Source: Mactromeris polynyma (taxonomy: Eukaryota; Mollusca; Bivalvia; Venerida; Mactridae). From it: a stretch of DNA of 64,000 nucleotides. Numbering within the stretch: position 1 is the stretch's first letter; each line of letters begins with the position of its first letter. The notes under the pieces were generated by a model that saw only the letters and a list, made by a program, of their open reading frames with translations, was not told the origin of the DNA and ran no database searches. Of the stretch, positions 44,601 through 59,100 are shown piece by piece. Where the stretch lies: contig JASFXZ010000008.1 of NCBI GenBank assembly GCA_032209605.1, positions 4,526,001 through 4,590,000 of the forward strand, in the 5' to 3' direction. Made by a program: the position numbers and the translations under genes.

Positions 44601-47600
44601 GTCTATTATCTATATCTATTAGTTTGATATCAATGCATTTCCGAACCAATGGTAGCCTATTTTTAGACATCAAAGTGAAAGTAGGAATTAATTTTCTTTA
44701 AATAGTGTCAACTCATCATGGGGATGTTTTTAGAAAAGACCATATTTTGTTCAATAAATGTTACCTACATTTTTTCCCAGTTTAGACAGTGGTGATGCTG
44801 TCGAATAACTAAAATCTGGACTCATTCCCAAAATGGTAAAAAAAGCCTCTAAACAGCATAATGCTTGTTACCTGATATTAAGATTGCAATTAAGTACTTA
44901 AGTATCACATAGTAGTGATTTTTTTAGGGACGTCAGTAAGAGACTTTACATTATGCAAGTTATCCAGGTATGAGTGGCCAAATTAAAAAAAATGTTCACA
45001 TCAATACAATACATGACAAAATTTCAAGAATTAAATATACAGGGTTTGATGAAATAACGGAAAAAACATTACTGGTACAATTATGACAAATTCAGGGCTA
45101 ATGTACCAGGATTATTTGAGGTAAATGTACGAGTCAACTAAAGGCAAGTTTTCACCATCTATGCTGCATGTAATTCTAAATACTGGACACAATATAACAT
45201 CACAACCATACTATGTACACGGTAGAGATGAATCAAATAAATACTGTTATATGACAGGCCTTCAAGCGTTAACAATCAGTGTACATCCTCATTATTTGAT
45301 TCACTATGATCAATCTGATCTAGATCTACACTAGTCAGTAAAAAATGGATAGCTACGATGTACTAGTGTAGATGTAAACTTTCCATCCATTAGTAACCTC
45401 AATTCAATCATCTACGTTGTTAAGACAATGTCTATGCAATTCGTAATCTACACATAGTTCACCATGTACTGCCCTTTTTCTTAATATGCAAACGTATCTT
45501 TATACTTTAACCTTCCAGTGACTGACTATACATCAGGGTAAATATAATCCAACATAAAACATTACATAATCCTAGGAAAAGTAGTCCCCATCTTTAGATA
45601 GGTAGCGTGATCCGACAGTGGTAGCTTTGCTCAACAAAATGGCGTCCATGCAAAACAATGTCGTCGGGTGAAGTGGATGCCACTTTGTAGCTAGCAAAGC
45701 ATTCAAGCAATTTTCAGACAACTACCTTATCTACATAGGCTAACTTCCCCTACCACTAACCACGCACCTCTGTATTACATAATCTACAACAGTATGTTAC
45801 ACGGTTTGATAACACGGTACAGCTCCTGTCATTACATAACATGTTTGAAATGGTAAAATGTTTTATGTTTGTAATGAACAATTGACTGAATGAGATAAAG
45901 GCTTGAAGCACAACACTTGATATTTTCCTCAATCCAGTCTAACTGACTGTTCACAGAACCTGTAACTGAGGATTCGCTGATATGTATAGTGTCACTTATA
46001 AATCCTTGAGTGAAGACAGACATTCAGCCACAAATAAATAAAATTGATTGAGGTGTCAAAAATCCGCATTTTTAGCACAAAACTAACACATTCAGTTTGT
46101 GATGTTACACACAAGAACACCAACATATAGACCTACATATATAAGACATAAAGATGTGACAATTGCAGATATCAAAATATTAACCCCGGGGATGAAAGTG
46201 CTTTAATCGAGAATTAAGAGCCTGCTTGTCACTTACCTAGTGGCATCCTAGTTAAATTATTAAATTGAAATAATTCATAAATCAATCAAATGAAATTATA
46301 ATACTGATACTCTACACACTACACACTACAATATGAACTTTAAATTGAGAAAATATTACAAAAGTGAACAACATGGTTAATGTATATACAATGCTTGCTA
46401 ATTATAATCATAAATTAAAGCCTAAGTACTGGAGCTATTATAGCCCGAATCATTAACATTACCATACAACAAGTAAATCTTTAACAAATCCAATATAATA
46501 ATAGAAAATTGTAAAATACAGACAATAATCGTCACTCTATAAGTGAATTTCTTTCTTGCTTTTGGTGGGAAATGATTTACCTATACCACGGACATATACA
46601 CCATGGATTGGAAACTTTCTACTATGTCTATATTGATTTGACTCCAGAGCAACAAGACTCCTTTCGAGATCAAACCAGCAATAAAAAATATGCGACAACC
46701 GTTTGTTTCTGAAGTTGACATTTTGATCCACCGTAATTGTCATATTTACAACAGCTTGCTTGCTTGCTATTAATATTTTTTGTGTTTACCTTGTTTGTAT
46801 ATACATATTTTTTGGTTCTATTATGAGTTATAATGCTAAGTGAGATTGCTGACTATCACCGATAGTTCAAGTGTTGGAAATTCAAGATACTTACTGAGTG
46901 CGCACTAATGATTGTGGGTAAATTATTGCTTGTTATCATTTCACCATTATCAGCCAGTTTCCAATCCATGGTTCCTATACAATACAATCTTTAATTGATG
47001 CAGAAAAAAATGTGTATAGCTGCAAAACTTTTATACAAAAATCCTGTCTAGTGTGGGGACAAGGCAACACAATGTGACTGTGTGGATTTTTCTGATCACA
47101 TACTGACAAAAACTATGATACATGACATATAATAATTATAGGTAACTCAATCCTCACATCAACACACACAAAATTCTCCAATTACTTTGCAATAATTGCC
47201 AGGAACTATGAAAATGGAAGATTCAAACATGCAATAGTGTTGAACTTGTCAAAACGTTTTCATTCCATCAAACCGTTTACATATATACCATATCATTGAA
47301 TTAATGTATCATATTGTATTTTAATTTAATGGCAATCTATTCTCACTAACATTCCATTAATAGGACGTAAGAAGATACAGTGGAGCGAATTATTTGATCA
47401 ACACAACAGAAAGCAGCCTACTACATGTACCTACTATAACTGATACCTAATTAATACTTTATACAAGACTGGCAGCATTTTGTTCACTTTTTGCTCAATT
47501 AACATAATTGTAAACACTCTCAATATATAAATAAATTAATGATAATTATGGACTTCACAACATGAGAAATATCATTTTAAACTGTATTACATTTGGTTCA

Positions 47601-48006
47601 ATAGCAAAGTATTTCAGTGCTCTACTTATTGACAATTATTCCAATTATAAATAAATTATGGAACAGTTAATGAATACACAGTGCTAAAACACTTAACATA
47701 ATTGTACATTAATGAAAAAACAATGAAAACATTCAATTTGATGATGGTGTCCTATGAGCAAAATAGCGCATGTGTACATGTACAAATGTAGTAGAAAAAG
47801 ATTGAAATGATGACAGTGTAGATAATGGCGAGGTAACGTATTGCACAAGACTCAAGAACCTATGTACATGTACATAGGAAGCAGTATAAATTCAACTTCA
47901 CGAACAGGCTGGAACAAACAAGATACTTGTTTACAAAGGACAGCGCGCTCAACATATTCATTCCGTAATCCAGGAAAGCACAAGAACACACAGAAGATCA
48001 ACGTTC
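41670..48006. other. Intergenic region and possible long 3' UTR of the RAD54L2-like gene
   Basis: No coding exon was recognised on either strand. A 13-bp triplicate (GATAAGGGCCTAG) lies at 43408-43445. Several minus-strand AATAAA hexamers occur (for example near 43708), so the 3' end of the RAD54L2-like transcript cannot be placed. Confidence 0.4.
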
Positions 48007-50171
48007 TCAGTTTCCCATCCCAGACTGGAAGTTACTGTCACCTGACTGTCCAACCGACATTCCCAGGACGTTCCCTTGTTGATTCACACCAGATCCCATC
48101 TGCCCTATATTGTTCCCACTTTGACCCATATTTGGTGTTGGTTGATTCATATTTCCTGTTCCATGTCCCTGACCCCCGTACTGCGGCTGAAATGGCATTG
48201 GATAGTATGGCATAGGGTATGGAGAGTAAGGATAGGGTGTGAAGGCCGGGTACGGGAACATATTGGGCTGCATCATGCCTCCCATCGGATACATGGAACC
48301 TCCAGGAAATCCCGCTGGATGAGACATATTCACATTCTGCTGGTTGCCAAAGTTACTGTTTCTGTTGAATTGGTTGTTTCCACCAAAATTTGGAAAGAAA
48401 TTAGGATTTTGCTGTTGTTGTTGTTGCTGTTGTTGATTAGAAAACATATCCAAGTTCATGCCACCTTGTTGGAAGTTGGACATCCCCACGTTACTACCAG
48501 CTTGAGATCCTAGAGTGTCTGCCTGTAACCCAGCTACATTCTCTGACTGAGTCATCTGACCACTGTCCATAGATGACTGGCTATTCTGTTCAGATCCTCC
48601 ATCCAATTGAGACAAGAAGTTATCATCTGCATCAGTAAGTTCTGATAAGAAACTCGAGTTATTGTGAATACCACTCATAGTGAAATCTGCCATTGAATCA
48701 CTGACTTGTGTTGGTGCCGGCTGATGGGACTGTGAGGTCCTATTAAATCCACTAGTTGCCATGTTACTTGAATTTCCGAAGTTGGAATTCTGATTTTGGA
48801 ACACTTGATTTTGACTGGCATAGTTTGGAGTTTGCGATATGTTACCTTGCATGTTCATGAAATTATTAGTACCGAAATCGTTACCAAATATTCCTTGATT
48901 TCCCTGACTGGCTGAGAACACCTGACCTTGTCTAGTGTTCTGACTTTGACCAATGGAACTAGAACTTGACTTTGCATTGTTAGCACCAGGCATATTGTCT
49001 GGTAAACCTGGGTTAAATATTCCACTGGTACCTCTTGATGCTGCTGCCGGTTGCACTTTTTGTGACGGTTGCATCTGCTGTCGGAATCCACTGCTACGTT
49101 GGTTAGTGGACTGGTTTTGTTGACTTGACTGGTTTCGTGGAACACTAGACTGGTTATTTTGAAATCCAGTCTGGTTATTCTGAAATTCAGACAGGTTCAA
49201 TTGTTGGTTGCTGGGCATTGACATAGACTGGTTTGCAGGCCACAATGACTGACTCGGGTTACCAGTGTGCATCATCTGTGAAAAGTCATTGGTAGAATTT
49301 GGATTACTTGACAACTTCATTTCATGAAGATCAATATCTGATGGTCTTGTAGACAGATTACCAGGCTGGAACGGCATTTGGGACATGGTCTGTGATGGAT
49401 TCATCATTTCACTAACTGGGGACTGAGAACTGGACTGGTTGGAATCTGAAGGGCTGCTTGATAGAGAAAACTTTGGTTTAATTTTATGCTTAATTTGTTT
49501 TTCTGATGGCTGATGAGATAACATATTGGACAGCTGACTGGCAACGGGCGTTTTAGTCTTTGAGGATTTACTAGGCCTGCCAGCTTTTGTTTTCTCTGAC
49601 GTTTTCTTGTCTTTTTTCTGAACACCACTTAATTGTTGCGGCAACTGTAATGCCTTTATATCTATAGGAGGTAAATTCCAAGATGCATCTTTGGTTTCAC
49701 TGCTTGCAACACTACCTTGTAAATCACTCACAGTATTTGTGTCCATCTTAACTTCATCCTTTTGTTCTGCAGTTTTCTCACTTTCAGTAACTGATGACAT
49801 CATAGACACTGGAGTAGGAATAGTTTTTAAAGTTGGCACCACGGGCAACGGTGTATCGTTCACTGTTTTCACAACCACACTTCCTCCACCCAGCACCGGA
49901 CTGTTTAATTTTTTACCTTCACTGAGATTCTGCAGTGCAGCTAGAGTGCTAACTTTGGTACCCAGACTACTGCTTGTAGTCGTGTTGGGTGTAACAATCT
50001 TAATCTTGGTACCACCGAGAGACGCAGTAACCTTCTGTGACTGTGCTGATATTGTAGCAATCTGTCCTATAGTTGTGCTACCTGATGATGCAGTACTTAG
50101 CTTAGTTCCTATGGTAACAGGTATGATGGTTCTCACTTGTCCTGGACCTTGACGTATTATTGTAAGTGGCT
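48007..50171 (-). CDS. RAD54L2: RAD54L2-like terminal coding exon, 2165 coding bases
   Basis: An unusually long last exon encoding a disordered Ser/Gln/Asn-rich tail with a basic patch ([16 protein letters not shown]-hook-like GRP), a Q9 run near 48412-48440 and an aromatic [18 protein letters not shown] region. It ends SGMGN with TGA at 48007-48009. The composition resembles transactivation or condensate-forming tails. Confidence 0.92.
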
Positions 50172-53100
50172 CTGTAAATGAACACGGTTTAAACAACATT
50201 AGTTGAGCCAGCAGTAAATTGGATAAATGCCCATATGACCATAATATACAGTATAAGCTTTCATTAATTGTTTGCAACCTTCAGACAAACGATTTTCATA
50301 TATGGATAATTTGGTGTAATATTTAAGTCAATTTGAGACAAATGATTTTCATACATGGATAGTTTGGTGTTATATTAAAGTCACATAATCTGAATATAAT
50401 ATAGTGTGATCATTTAGATGATAGAAAATAATACATGATAATGTCACTTACTTGTGGTAGAGATAATGCTTGGCTTTGGTCTAATCACTGTCACCCCAGT
50501 AGGGAGCTTGGACCCTGTGGCCCCTGAACTAACAGTAGATGTTGTGGTGGGGTGTACTATTGTCACTCCACCAGTTGTTATATTACTTCCAGTGTTAGCG
50601 AGTGTATCTAGAGGTGATGTCGAGTCTGGTTGGGGTTTTGATCGTACAGCAAATATTTTCCCGTCAGGAGTCCGGATGTACACACCTTTCGGTGTACGGA
50701 TAACCAGTACTTGTTGTCCTGCTGGGATTTTCTTTGGTTCAGTGGTTCCAGCTTCCGTGGTGGTGTTAGTTCCAGGCAACACAATCTCTGAATATAAATA
50801 ACAACAATTCAGTTAAAGACATAGAAGAACAAAGCATACAAAAACTGCATTTGCTACATAAACTGTTCAACATTTGTTGCTTATGATAGTGTTTTCATAT
50901 AACTTCCCAATACTTTGAATGCGCTCCTCGGACAAACATATGCATACAATACAACTCTTGAAGTTACAATTTCATCTGAATATGGACAGGAAATACTGCA
51001 ATAAAATAAGTTTACAACAATTATATATCAAGGCTCAACGGTGATGGAAGCATTTGGGCTTGCTTGAATCACACTTGGGATTGCTTCTTGGAAAAACAGT
51101 ACTGCGTACCCATCCCCCCTCCCATAAATTTCCTCCACACATACAGGTACAACGCTTCACACTATCTTACCTGTTGTGGTAAGCACCTGATGTACAGACA
51201 CGCCTGGTTTAAGTACTTGAGGAGCTGCCACAATCTTTGGTCTCATAGGTACTGGTGTAGATACCATGGGTTTAACACTGGCTATAGGTCTTTGTATAGC
51301 ACCACCTCGTCCCCTACAACATACACATAGTCAATTACATGTATATTATGTATCAAACTTATCGTAATTGGATTTGGATGATTATGCTTATTTGAATAAC
51401 TCCAAATTCAGCATCCATGAAAAACCAGTAAAAGGTTTGGTCACAACCTTTGAGAGAATCAAACCCAAAACCTCTACATTGCATAGCTTTACTGTATTAT
51501 GTACATAACTGCACCCCATAGTTTTATTTTATATCAAGTCAGAGTGCAGTTGTCTAGCAAACTGTTTAGATACAAGTAAATTACCTGATATTGTTTCACA
51601 GGTATTTCTATTCAATAAAAACGCAAAATGCAGAAAAAAAGTTGTCATCACAATATCAATGTATTCCAGTGTACTACACAACTTAGTTGAAATGTTGGCT
51701 GCAAGCTTGCCCTTTCAATACATGGATTACATCTAAGATATCTACACATAGTTTAGAACTATTATACTAAACAAACAATTGATACAAAATACATTCGGAC
51801 CTCGTTCAATAGAATTCATCGGGTCCAAAATTTCATTTCGAATAGCCCATTTCAATTTGACGTACCCAAGAAGATACATCGGGACCTGATATTTATTTCG
51901 GATGATGCCAAGTATTCGGATAGAAGGTTGTCGAATAAACAAGGTCCGACTGTGTAATAAATTTCTATTTACCTGATGGAACCTTGGTACGGTTGTGCAC
52001 CTCTAGGGTAGTACGCAGCATATGACGGTCGACTGTATGACACATTCAACCTTTTCTCCATCACGTAACTCTGTTTTGCAGCTCTCTTTTCTCTCATGGT
52101 TAGTTTTAACTCCTTGCGATCAATCAGTAAGGATTCATGTGAAAAAGGTTTCTGTAATCAAAACATCATACACTCAGTAAATTGCTTAATCTAAATTTAC
52201 AGGATTTGCTAAAGGCTTCGGACTGCTTCACATGTTTGGCAAGGTTTCGTTCTGTCGGCTTAAAATATTCAAAATTTTATAACAAACAAAAAAGGAAGTA
52301 TTTTTCAGGCTGGCAAGGCAGGTACTACTTGACAGAACCAGCATCATTAAGTTAATCATCTACTAACAAACAAGTATACAAGCTAAATATAAGGATTACA
52401 ATGGCTACAAACAGACTTTGTCTATTTAATTGCAATCGAAATAAATGATAAACTAATATACAGCTCATGCATTTCATAAGTTACCTGAGGAAATAAGACC
52501 AACATTGATATTATAGAAGAGAAATAACAGATTTTGGTAAATCACACATCTCTGTCTCAGATGACAGTTCAGTCAACTCTGAATAGTTCTTGTGTCTAAT
52601 AGCTAGATAATGACAATTTAAACAGGCTTTTATTACACAACCACAAATACTTACAGCTGCAAGGCAGTGACCCTGATTTTTTAGCATTGTTACCATACAT
52701 GAATCATTGAACTCTTCATCAGCAGTAGAGAAGTCTACGATAGGATATTCCTTGTTCTGTAACGAAAAAACATCTACGATTTATTCACAGTATCATTGTT
52801 TGTAAAAATGTATACACTGTTGTATAATTGACATGTACCAATCATGTTACCTGATATGCATGAATGATAAGCAAAGTCTTTTATATACAATCTGTAGACC
52901 TGCAAGTCCAGCAATATCAAAATAGCCATTAATGCACAAAGGTGTTCCTTAATTTTACCTGAACCCAACACAATATATACCACCATCAGTATTCCAATAT
53001 GTCAGTTGTACAGATAGACTTTTTCTCAGATGAAAACGTTGGAAATAACTTTTGATAAACAAAGGAAAAGGAGAGACACTGCTCAACTCTATTCAGACGA

Positions 53101-56100
53101 CTACATGCAATTTCAATATATGTTTGTACAATGCATAAATATTTCTCAACCTACCTAGCTTATAAAAGTCGCTCCAACATCATCTTAGACAGTATTGTAT
53201 CCAAGAAAATTATTGTCAGGGTAACACAAGCTGAGTAACTGAGTGTAATATTTCAAACATTGCAATTATAATCAAACTGCTTTCAAGATGGTGTCACTTA
53301 AAATTCAGCCCTGAGAGTTGACTTATGTTTCAATGTAACATTGTTGGAATCATGACTTCCTAGAATCACTTTAACTTCCAAAACTGAATATAATTACTGA
53401 TGAAATGGAAAGTAAATGATTTAACAGCATACCTCATGATGCATGAGTTTATCAACTTGTTCACGTCTGAACTGATTCTGCGGATTGAGTTCATCAACAA
53501 CTCTATCAGACATTCCTTGTTTGTGCACTTGTCTGTCATATATCTTCTTCTCCATTGTATTCTCTGTAACCAACCTGCAATATCATACACATATAGTAAC
53601 CAATCTGCAATATCATACACATATAGTAACCAACCTACAATATCATACTCATATAGTAACCAATCTGCAATATCATACACATATAGTAACCAATCTGCAA
53701 TATCATACACATATAGCAACCAACCTACAATATCATACACATATAGCAACCAATCTGCAATATCATACACATATAGCAACCAACCTACAATATCATACAC
53801 ATACAGTAACCAATCTGCAATATCATACACATATAGTAACCAATCTGCAATATCATACACATATAGTAACCAATCTACAAATCATACACATATAGTAACC
53901 AATCTGCATTATCATACACATACAGTAACCAATCTGCAATATCATATATAGTAACCAATCTGCAATATCATACACATATAGTAACCAACCTACAATATCA
54001 TACACATATAGTAACCAATCTACAATATCATACACATATAGTAACCAATCTACAATATCATACACATATAGCAACCAACCTACAATATCATACACATATA
54101 GTAACCAATCTACAATATCATACACATATAGCAACCAACCTACAATATCATACACATATAGTAACCAATCTACAATATCATACACATATAGTAACCAATC
54201 TACAATATCATACACATATAGCAACCAACCTACAATATCATACACATATAGTAACCAATCTACAATATCATACACATATAGCAACCAATCTACAATATCA
54301 TACACATATAGTAACCAATCTACAATATCATACACATATAGCAACCAACCTACAATATCATACACATATAGTAACCAATCTACAATATCATACACATAGA
54401 GTAACCAACCTACAATATCATACACATATAGCAACCAACCTACAATATCATACACATATAGTAACCAATCTACAATATCATACACATAGAGTAACCAACC
54501 TACAATATCATACACATATAGCAACCAACCTACAATATTATACACATAAAGCAGGGCCCACGCTGTCGTTCGCAATCGGAGCCAATTGGCGAATTTTAGT
54601 TAAAAGTGGCGATAAAAAATTGCGAGTGGCGAATTGGACGATTTCCTGCTTTAAAATACATATAATCTGAAAGTTGAATATAAAATTCGATCGATTTATC
54701 CCGTAATACGTCCAGCATATCCAGTCTATTGCTTCAGGTTCAGACAATACAATTTTATGCAAAGGCTGAGATCTTGGATGATTATGAGACCAATGGAGGT
54801 GGTGCCAGGAATGAAAAAATGAAAACACTTCTGTAAATGATCTCCTGTGGAAGCACTGACATACTGATGTGGGAATTCAAGTTTTGTCTTTTCTTATTTT
54901 GAATAAAAATGAATGAAAATGAAATAAAGTTACCATACATGTTGCTTTTCTTATTCTGTATTATATAAAAAAGTATAGTGTGTGCTACATTCAATGTCAC
55001 AACCAGTCTGCTTGGTTTCACTATTAAGACCGCCTAGATAATAAGACCATTTTAAGTCGGACCCATGGGTGGTTTTAATAGCGGACTTAAATGGACATTA
55101 ATTATGTATAAATCAAGTATTGCGCGCCGCGCAAAGTGGCTCCTACTTTTTTTAAGCCAGTGTGGGCCCTGATAAAGTAACCAATGATATGGGATTTCTC
55201 AATTTTCATTGACTGACTTTTAGGATAAAAGAAAGAACTTGACATGATATTATTGCACGTGTATGCAACAGGTATGCTCAATTTCATGACAACCAACAAG
55301 TATTTTCATGAAAAATGAGTTTCAAAAGTAATGAAATGAAATTTAAAGAAGATTGTGCATTTTTAAATATAAGTATAGTTATCCATAATGATAAAGAACT
55401 CGATGCTTAGGAAACAAATGAAGTGGAAAAAAACAGATCTAGACAAAAGAAAAATGGGGGGTGGATATGAACAATAACATGAATACATTGTTCCAAATTC
55501 TTAACACTCAAATGAAATTAGATCAACAAATGTAACTCTTTGCAATATGAACAGACAAAGGCCTAGGCATAATTCGAGTTGTCTTGAATTTGAGGTTAAA
55601 TATTGTCAGATGAATTTATTATTCATCTACAAGCAAAAAAAATGCAATTATGACAAAATTCCATGAGACAAAGGCTTTAGAATATTTAATATCCAGAACG
55701 TAAAACAGATGCAAGTATACTTCAATATATCTACACAACTGTCTTAATTTAGTTTGTAAGACTTTGTAAACAATTATGACAAACATTGTAGTCACAGAGA
55801 AATGTCATGCTCTGTACAAGCTGATCCTAGCACACACCTATGGCTTAAACAATTATTGTCTTGTTTCCTGTAACATGCTGAAAAATATTGTTCTGGTAGG
55901 GAGGAATCATATTTTTTTCTACATTTTTGTAGAGACATTTGGATTATTTGGCCATCAAAATTGCTAAGCAGGCTAAAATATCAGCATTAGCCAGGCTACA
56001 GGAACCTGGTATATTTTACGGCCTCATGGAAACATAAGAAATGTTTATACATATCGACTTACCTGTATATATAGCTAGGTTTCACTTGACCAAACCTGTA

Positions 56101-59100
56101 CACTCGACAGATAGCCTGACAATCATGACATGGATTCCACGACGCATCCACAACAACCACTCGGTTTGCACCAATCAAATTTATACCCAGAGACCCAGCT
56201 CTATAATAATACAATATTGTATGTCAGTTTGATAGACTAATAATGGGATAATTGTTGCTTTAAAGTATTAATCTGTGCATATAGTCCAATTATATTAACC
56301 TGATCGTGACCTTTATGCATGAATATATTATACATTGATTACGCCGACTATACAATTTTCTGTGAGAGAATCGTGCATCATCAGTATTTTAAATTGCAGT
56401 TACAGAAATCATTGCATTTGTGGATTTTTTACATTATATACTATTAAATGACCAAACGTGTGTGCATCAGTACCACGAAACCCTAAGTTATTCAGATTAG
56501 AGACAAAATCATTGTACTGAATTAAATTATGCTAAAAGAGGTCAGGAGGATCAGGTTAATTTGTCAGAGTAATACCAAGTCTGCATCAATGGACAAGAAA
56601 AAAACATCTGGTTAGAGGTAACAAGCCTGAATATCAAATATAAATTCACACTTTGTAACCATCACAGATTAATGAACTAATGAACACAGATGTCCCAAAT
56701 ATGGGCTTATCCTATGCTTATATGCCCAACATGAATTGAATCTATCCATCCCTTCGAAAGTTATTGATTGTAAACACATTTTTCTCATTGACAGATGCAC
56801 AGACAGACTGATGGACAAGGGTAACACTTTATGCCCCTCCAACATTCTTCGTACTTTCATAAGCAAACATGAAAATAATGAAGCAATTATATAGAAGAGC
56901 TGTAATAATATAATGTAATAATGCATTCATTATCTACGTAATGTATACAAAACTGCCCATCAGATTCTTTATATGCGGACCAACTTGTTTCACTTGCAAC
57001 ACTCAAAATGTGTTCACAAATATAAAACTAACAGTACGAGGGTTTTTCCGGAAAGTTTGTAGACACATACTGTCATGGGCTTAATAATCCTTTAAAAAAG
57101 AAGAAACACCATTCTAGGTATGCACACATGTATAATGCATGGATATGCAAACAATCAACTATTTTCTTTCGCAAGTTATACAATTATAGCAATTTTTGTA
57201 TGGTCATATAAGCAACAGTGGAGCCCGTCACAACATGAAACAAATAATGTCAATCTGTCAGCATTTTTACTCTTTCTCAAAACATTCACCATTGCATTTT
57301 ATCTGCCTATCTACCAATTTACTATACACCTGATAACACCAGTCAGTCTCAATTCTGGAACATTTTGTGATGTTGCCGCTCTAAGCTCATCGTATGGGTG
57401 TGAGTGAGTTAATATTTTATGACATATCAACACAGGATGGTCATATATCACCAGTAAAACAATATAACAAGATGAGAGTGGATACAACAAATATTATACC
57501 TGGTAGAGAGAAGAAATACCCATTTGTTAGGTTCACTGTTGAACTGATTGATAAGTTTCTCTCTCTCGGAGGCCGAGGTACTTCCATCTAACCCTGAAAC
57601 AATCAATATGTATATATGAGTGCTGCTATGGGATTTACAACCTCTTCTGTAAGTTATGTCTTTTCAAGAAAATGCAACATGTGACGTCACTATTTGCATG
57701 CAGGAAACAACATTACTACATATGGTCACTTCGTTTTTATATTGCCATATGAGGCAAATATTGCTTACTGTCAGTACATGGTGACGTCACATGTGACATT
57801 TTCTGGAAATTATGTCACTTAAAGAAGAGGTTGAAAATTGTACAGTGGCGGTCATATAAGTATTCATTGATAGATAACATTTATCAGTTACTGAACTATA
57901 ATCATTCACTGAGTGGCGGTCATATAAGTATTCATTGATAGATAACATTTATCAGTTACTGAACTATAATCATTCACTGAGTGGCGGTCATATAAGTATT
58001 CATTGATAGATAACATTTATCAGTTACTGAACTATAATCATTCACTGAGTGGCGGTCATATAAGTATTCATTGATAGATAACATTTATCAGTTACTGAAC
58101 TATAATCATTCACTTTTAAAAGACAAAATAACTTCTAACAGTGAGAATAGATATTTCAAAAAATTCTTATATTTACTGAAAGGAATTCTGCACACTAAAT
58201 GATAGAACTAAATCTCGAAAGAATGAACGTTTTTATCACGTTTAATTTGCGTGAATTTTATTTTTGAATTACCAAATTATTATAAAAGTCTATATTAGGG
58301 GTCCAGTCATTAGAACTTTACAGCACATTTTGTTGCCAAAATTTTACAAAATTATGAATTATTGAGCTAGGCCATTTGCAAATATTTGCAAACATTAAGC
58401 ACTGGCTAATAATATTTAGCTTACAGTAGTTCACCATTAAAGGTAGATAGTCTTATTTTTGGTCAAATTATCCTTTGCATAGTTGTACTCTAAGATACTG
58501 CATTATAACTTGTCTTAAAGGTTTTGTGTGAACTGCCAAAACAAGAGTCTGATACATGTATTTCCAATTCTAGCGCTAGCCCTGTGCATAGGATAGGATG
58601 GAGAATATCATTATCTGTATCAGACTTTTGTATTTGTGGTTTTAGGAAGCATGTAATACAAGTGACAAGGCAGAGATGTAGAGTACATCTGTATGAAAGC
58701 ATTTGCCACTGATTATATCATATTTACAACCAAGCATATTTTGACACAAATGAAGACTATCTTTAAAATTATACAATACTAATGTTCTAGTAATATTACT
58801 TACTGAAGTAGTTTTTGTTTTTACACCAATATTCGTCTAACTCTGGTCTCGGAACTTTATATTTCGACAAAAACTCCTCGATCAAATTGAGAGTAAATAA
58901 ACTCTGACTGAAAATTCAAAAACAATAAAATGAGAGAAAAAAAATTCCATGGAGGCTAAAACACCTTCAGTCTCTGTGACAAAATACATATAGATAAACA
59001 ATGCATGCATAATTGTACAAGTAAACTCTGAAAGAAAAAACTCAAACTTGAGAAGTAAATACCGCAAATAAATTGTATAATACTAGAAATAATGAAGACA

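Noticed and set aside
46537..46743. 68-codon minus-strand frame downstream of the RAD54L2-like stop
   Set aside because: Could lie in the 3' UTR; no domain recognised and no splice evidence.
48007..50801. Plus-strand frames opposite the RAD54L2-like tail (for example 49691-50152)
   Set aside because: Shadows of the long low-complexity coding exon on the minus strand; no motif of their own.
53575..54551. CRISPR-like array
   Set aside because: The units are contiguous without unique spacers, and the context is a eukaryotic intron.
53366..54575. Hydrophobic repeat 'proteins' ([10 protein letters not shown]) looking like membrane segments
   Set aside because: Produced by the 30-bp array. Only 53433-53574 is coding, in another frame.
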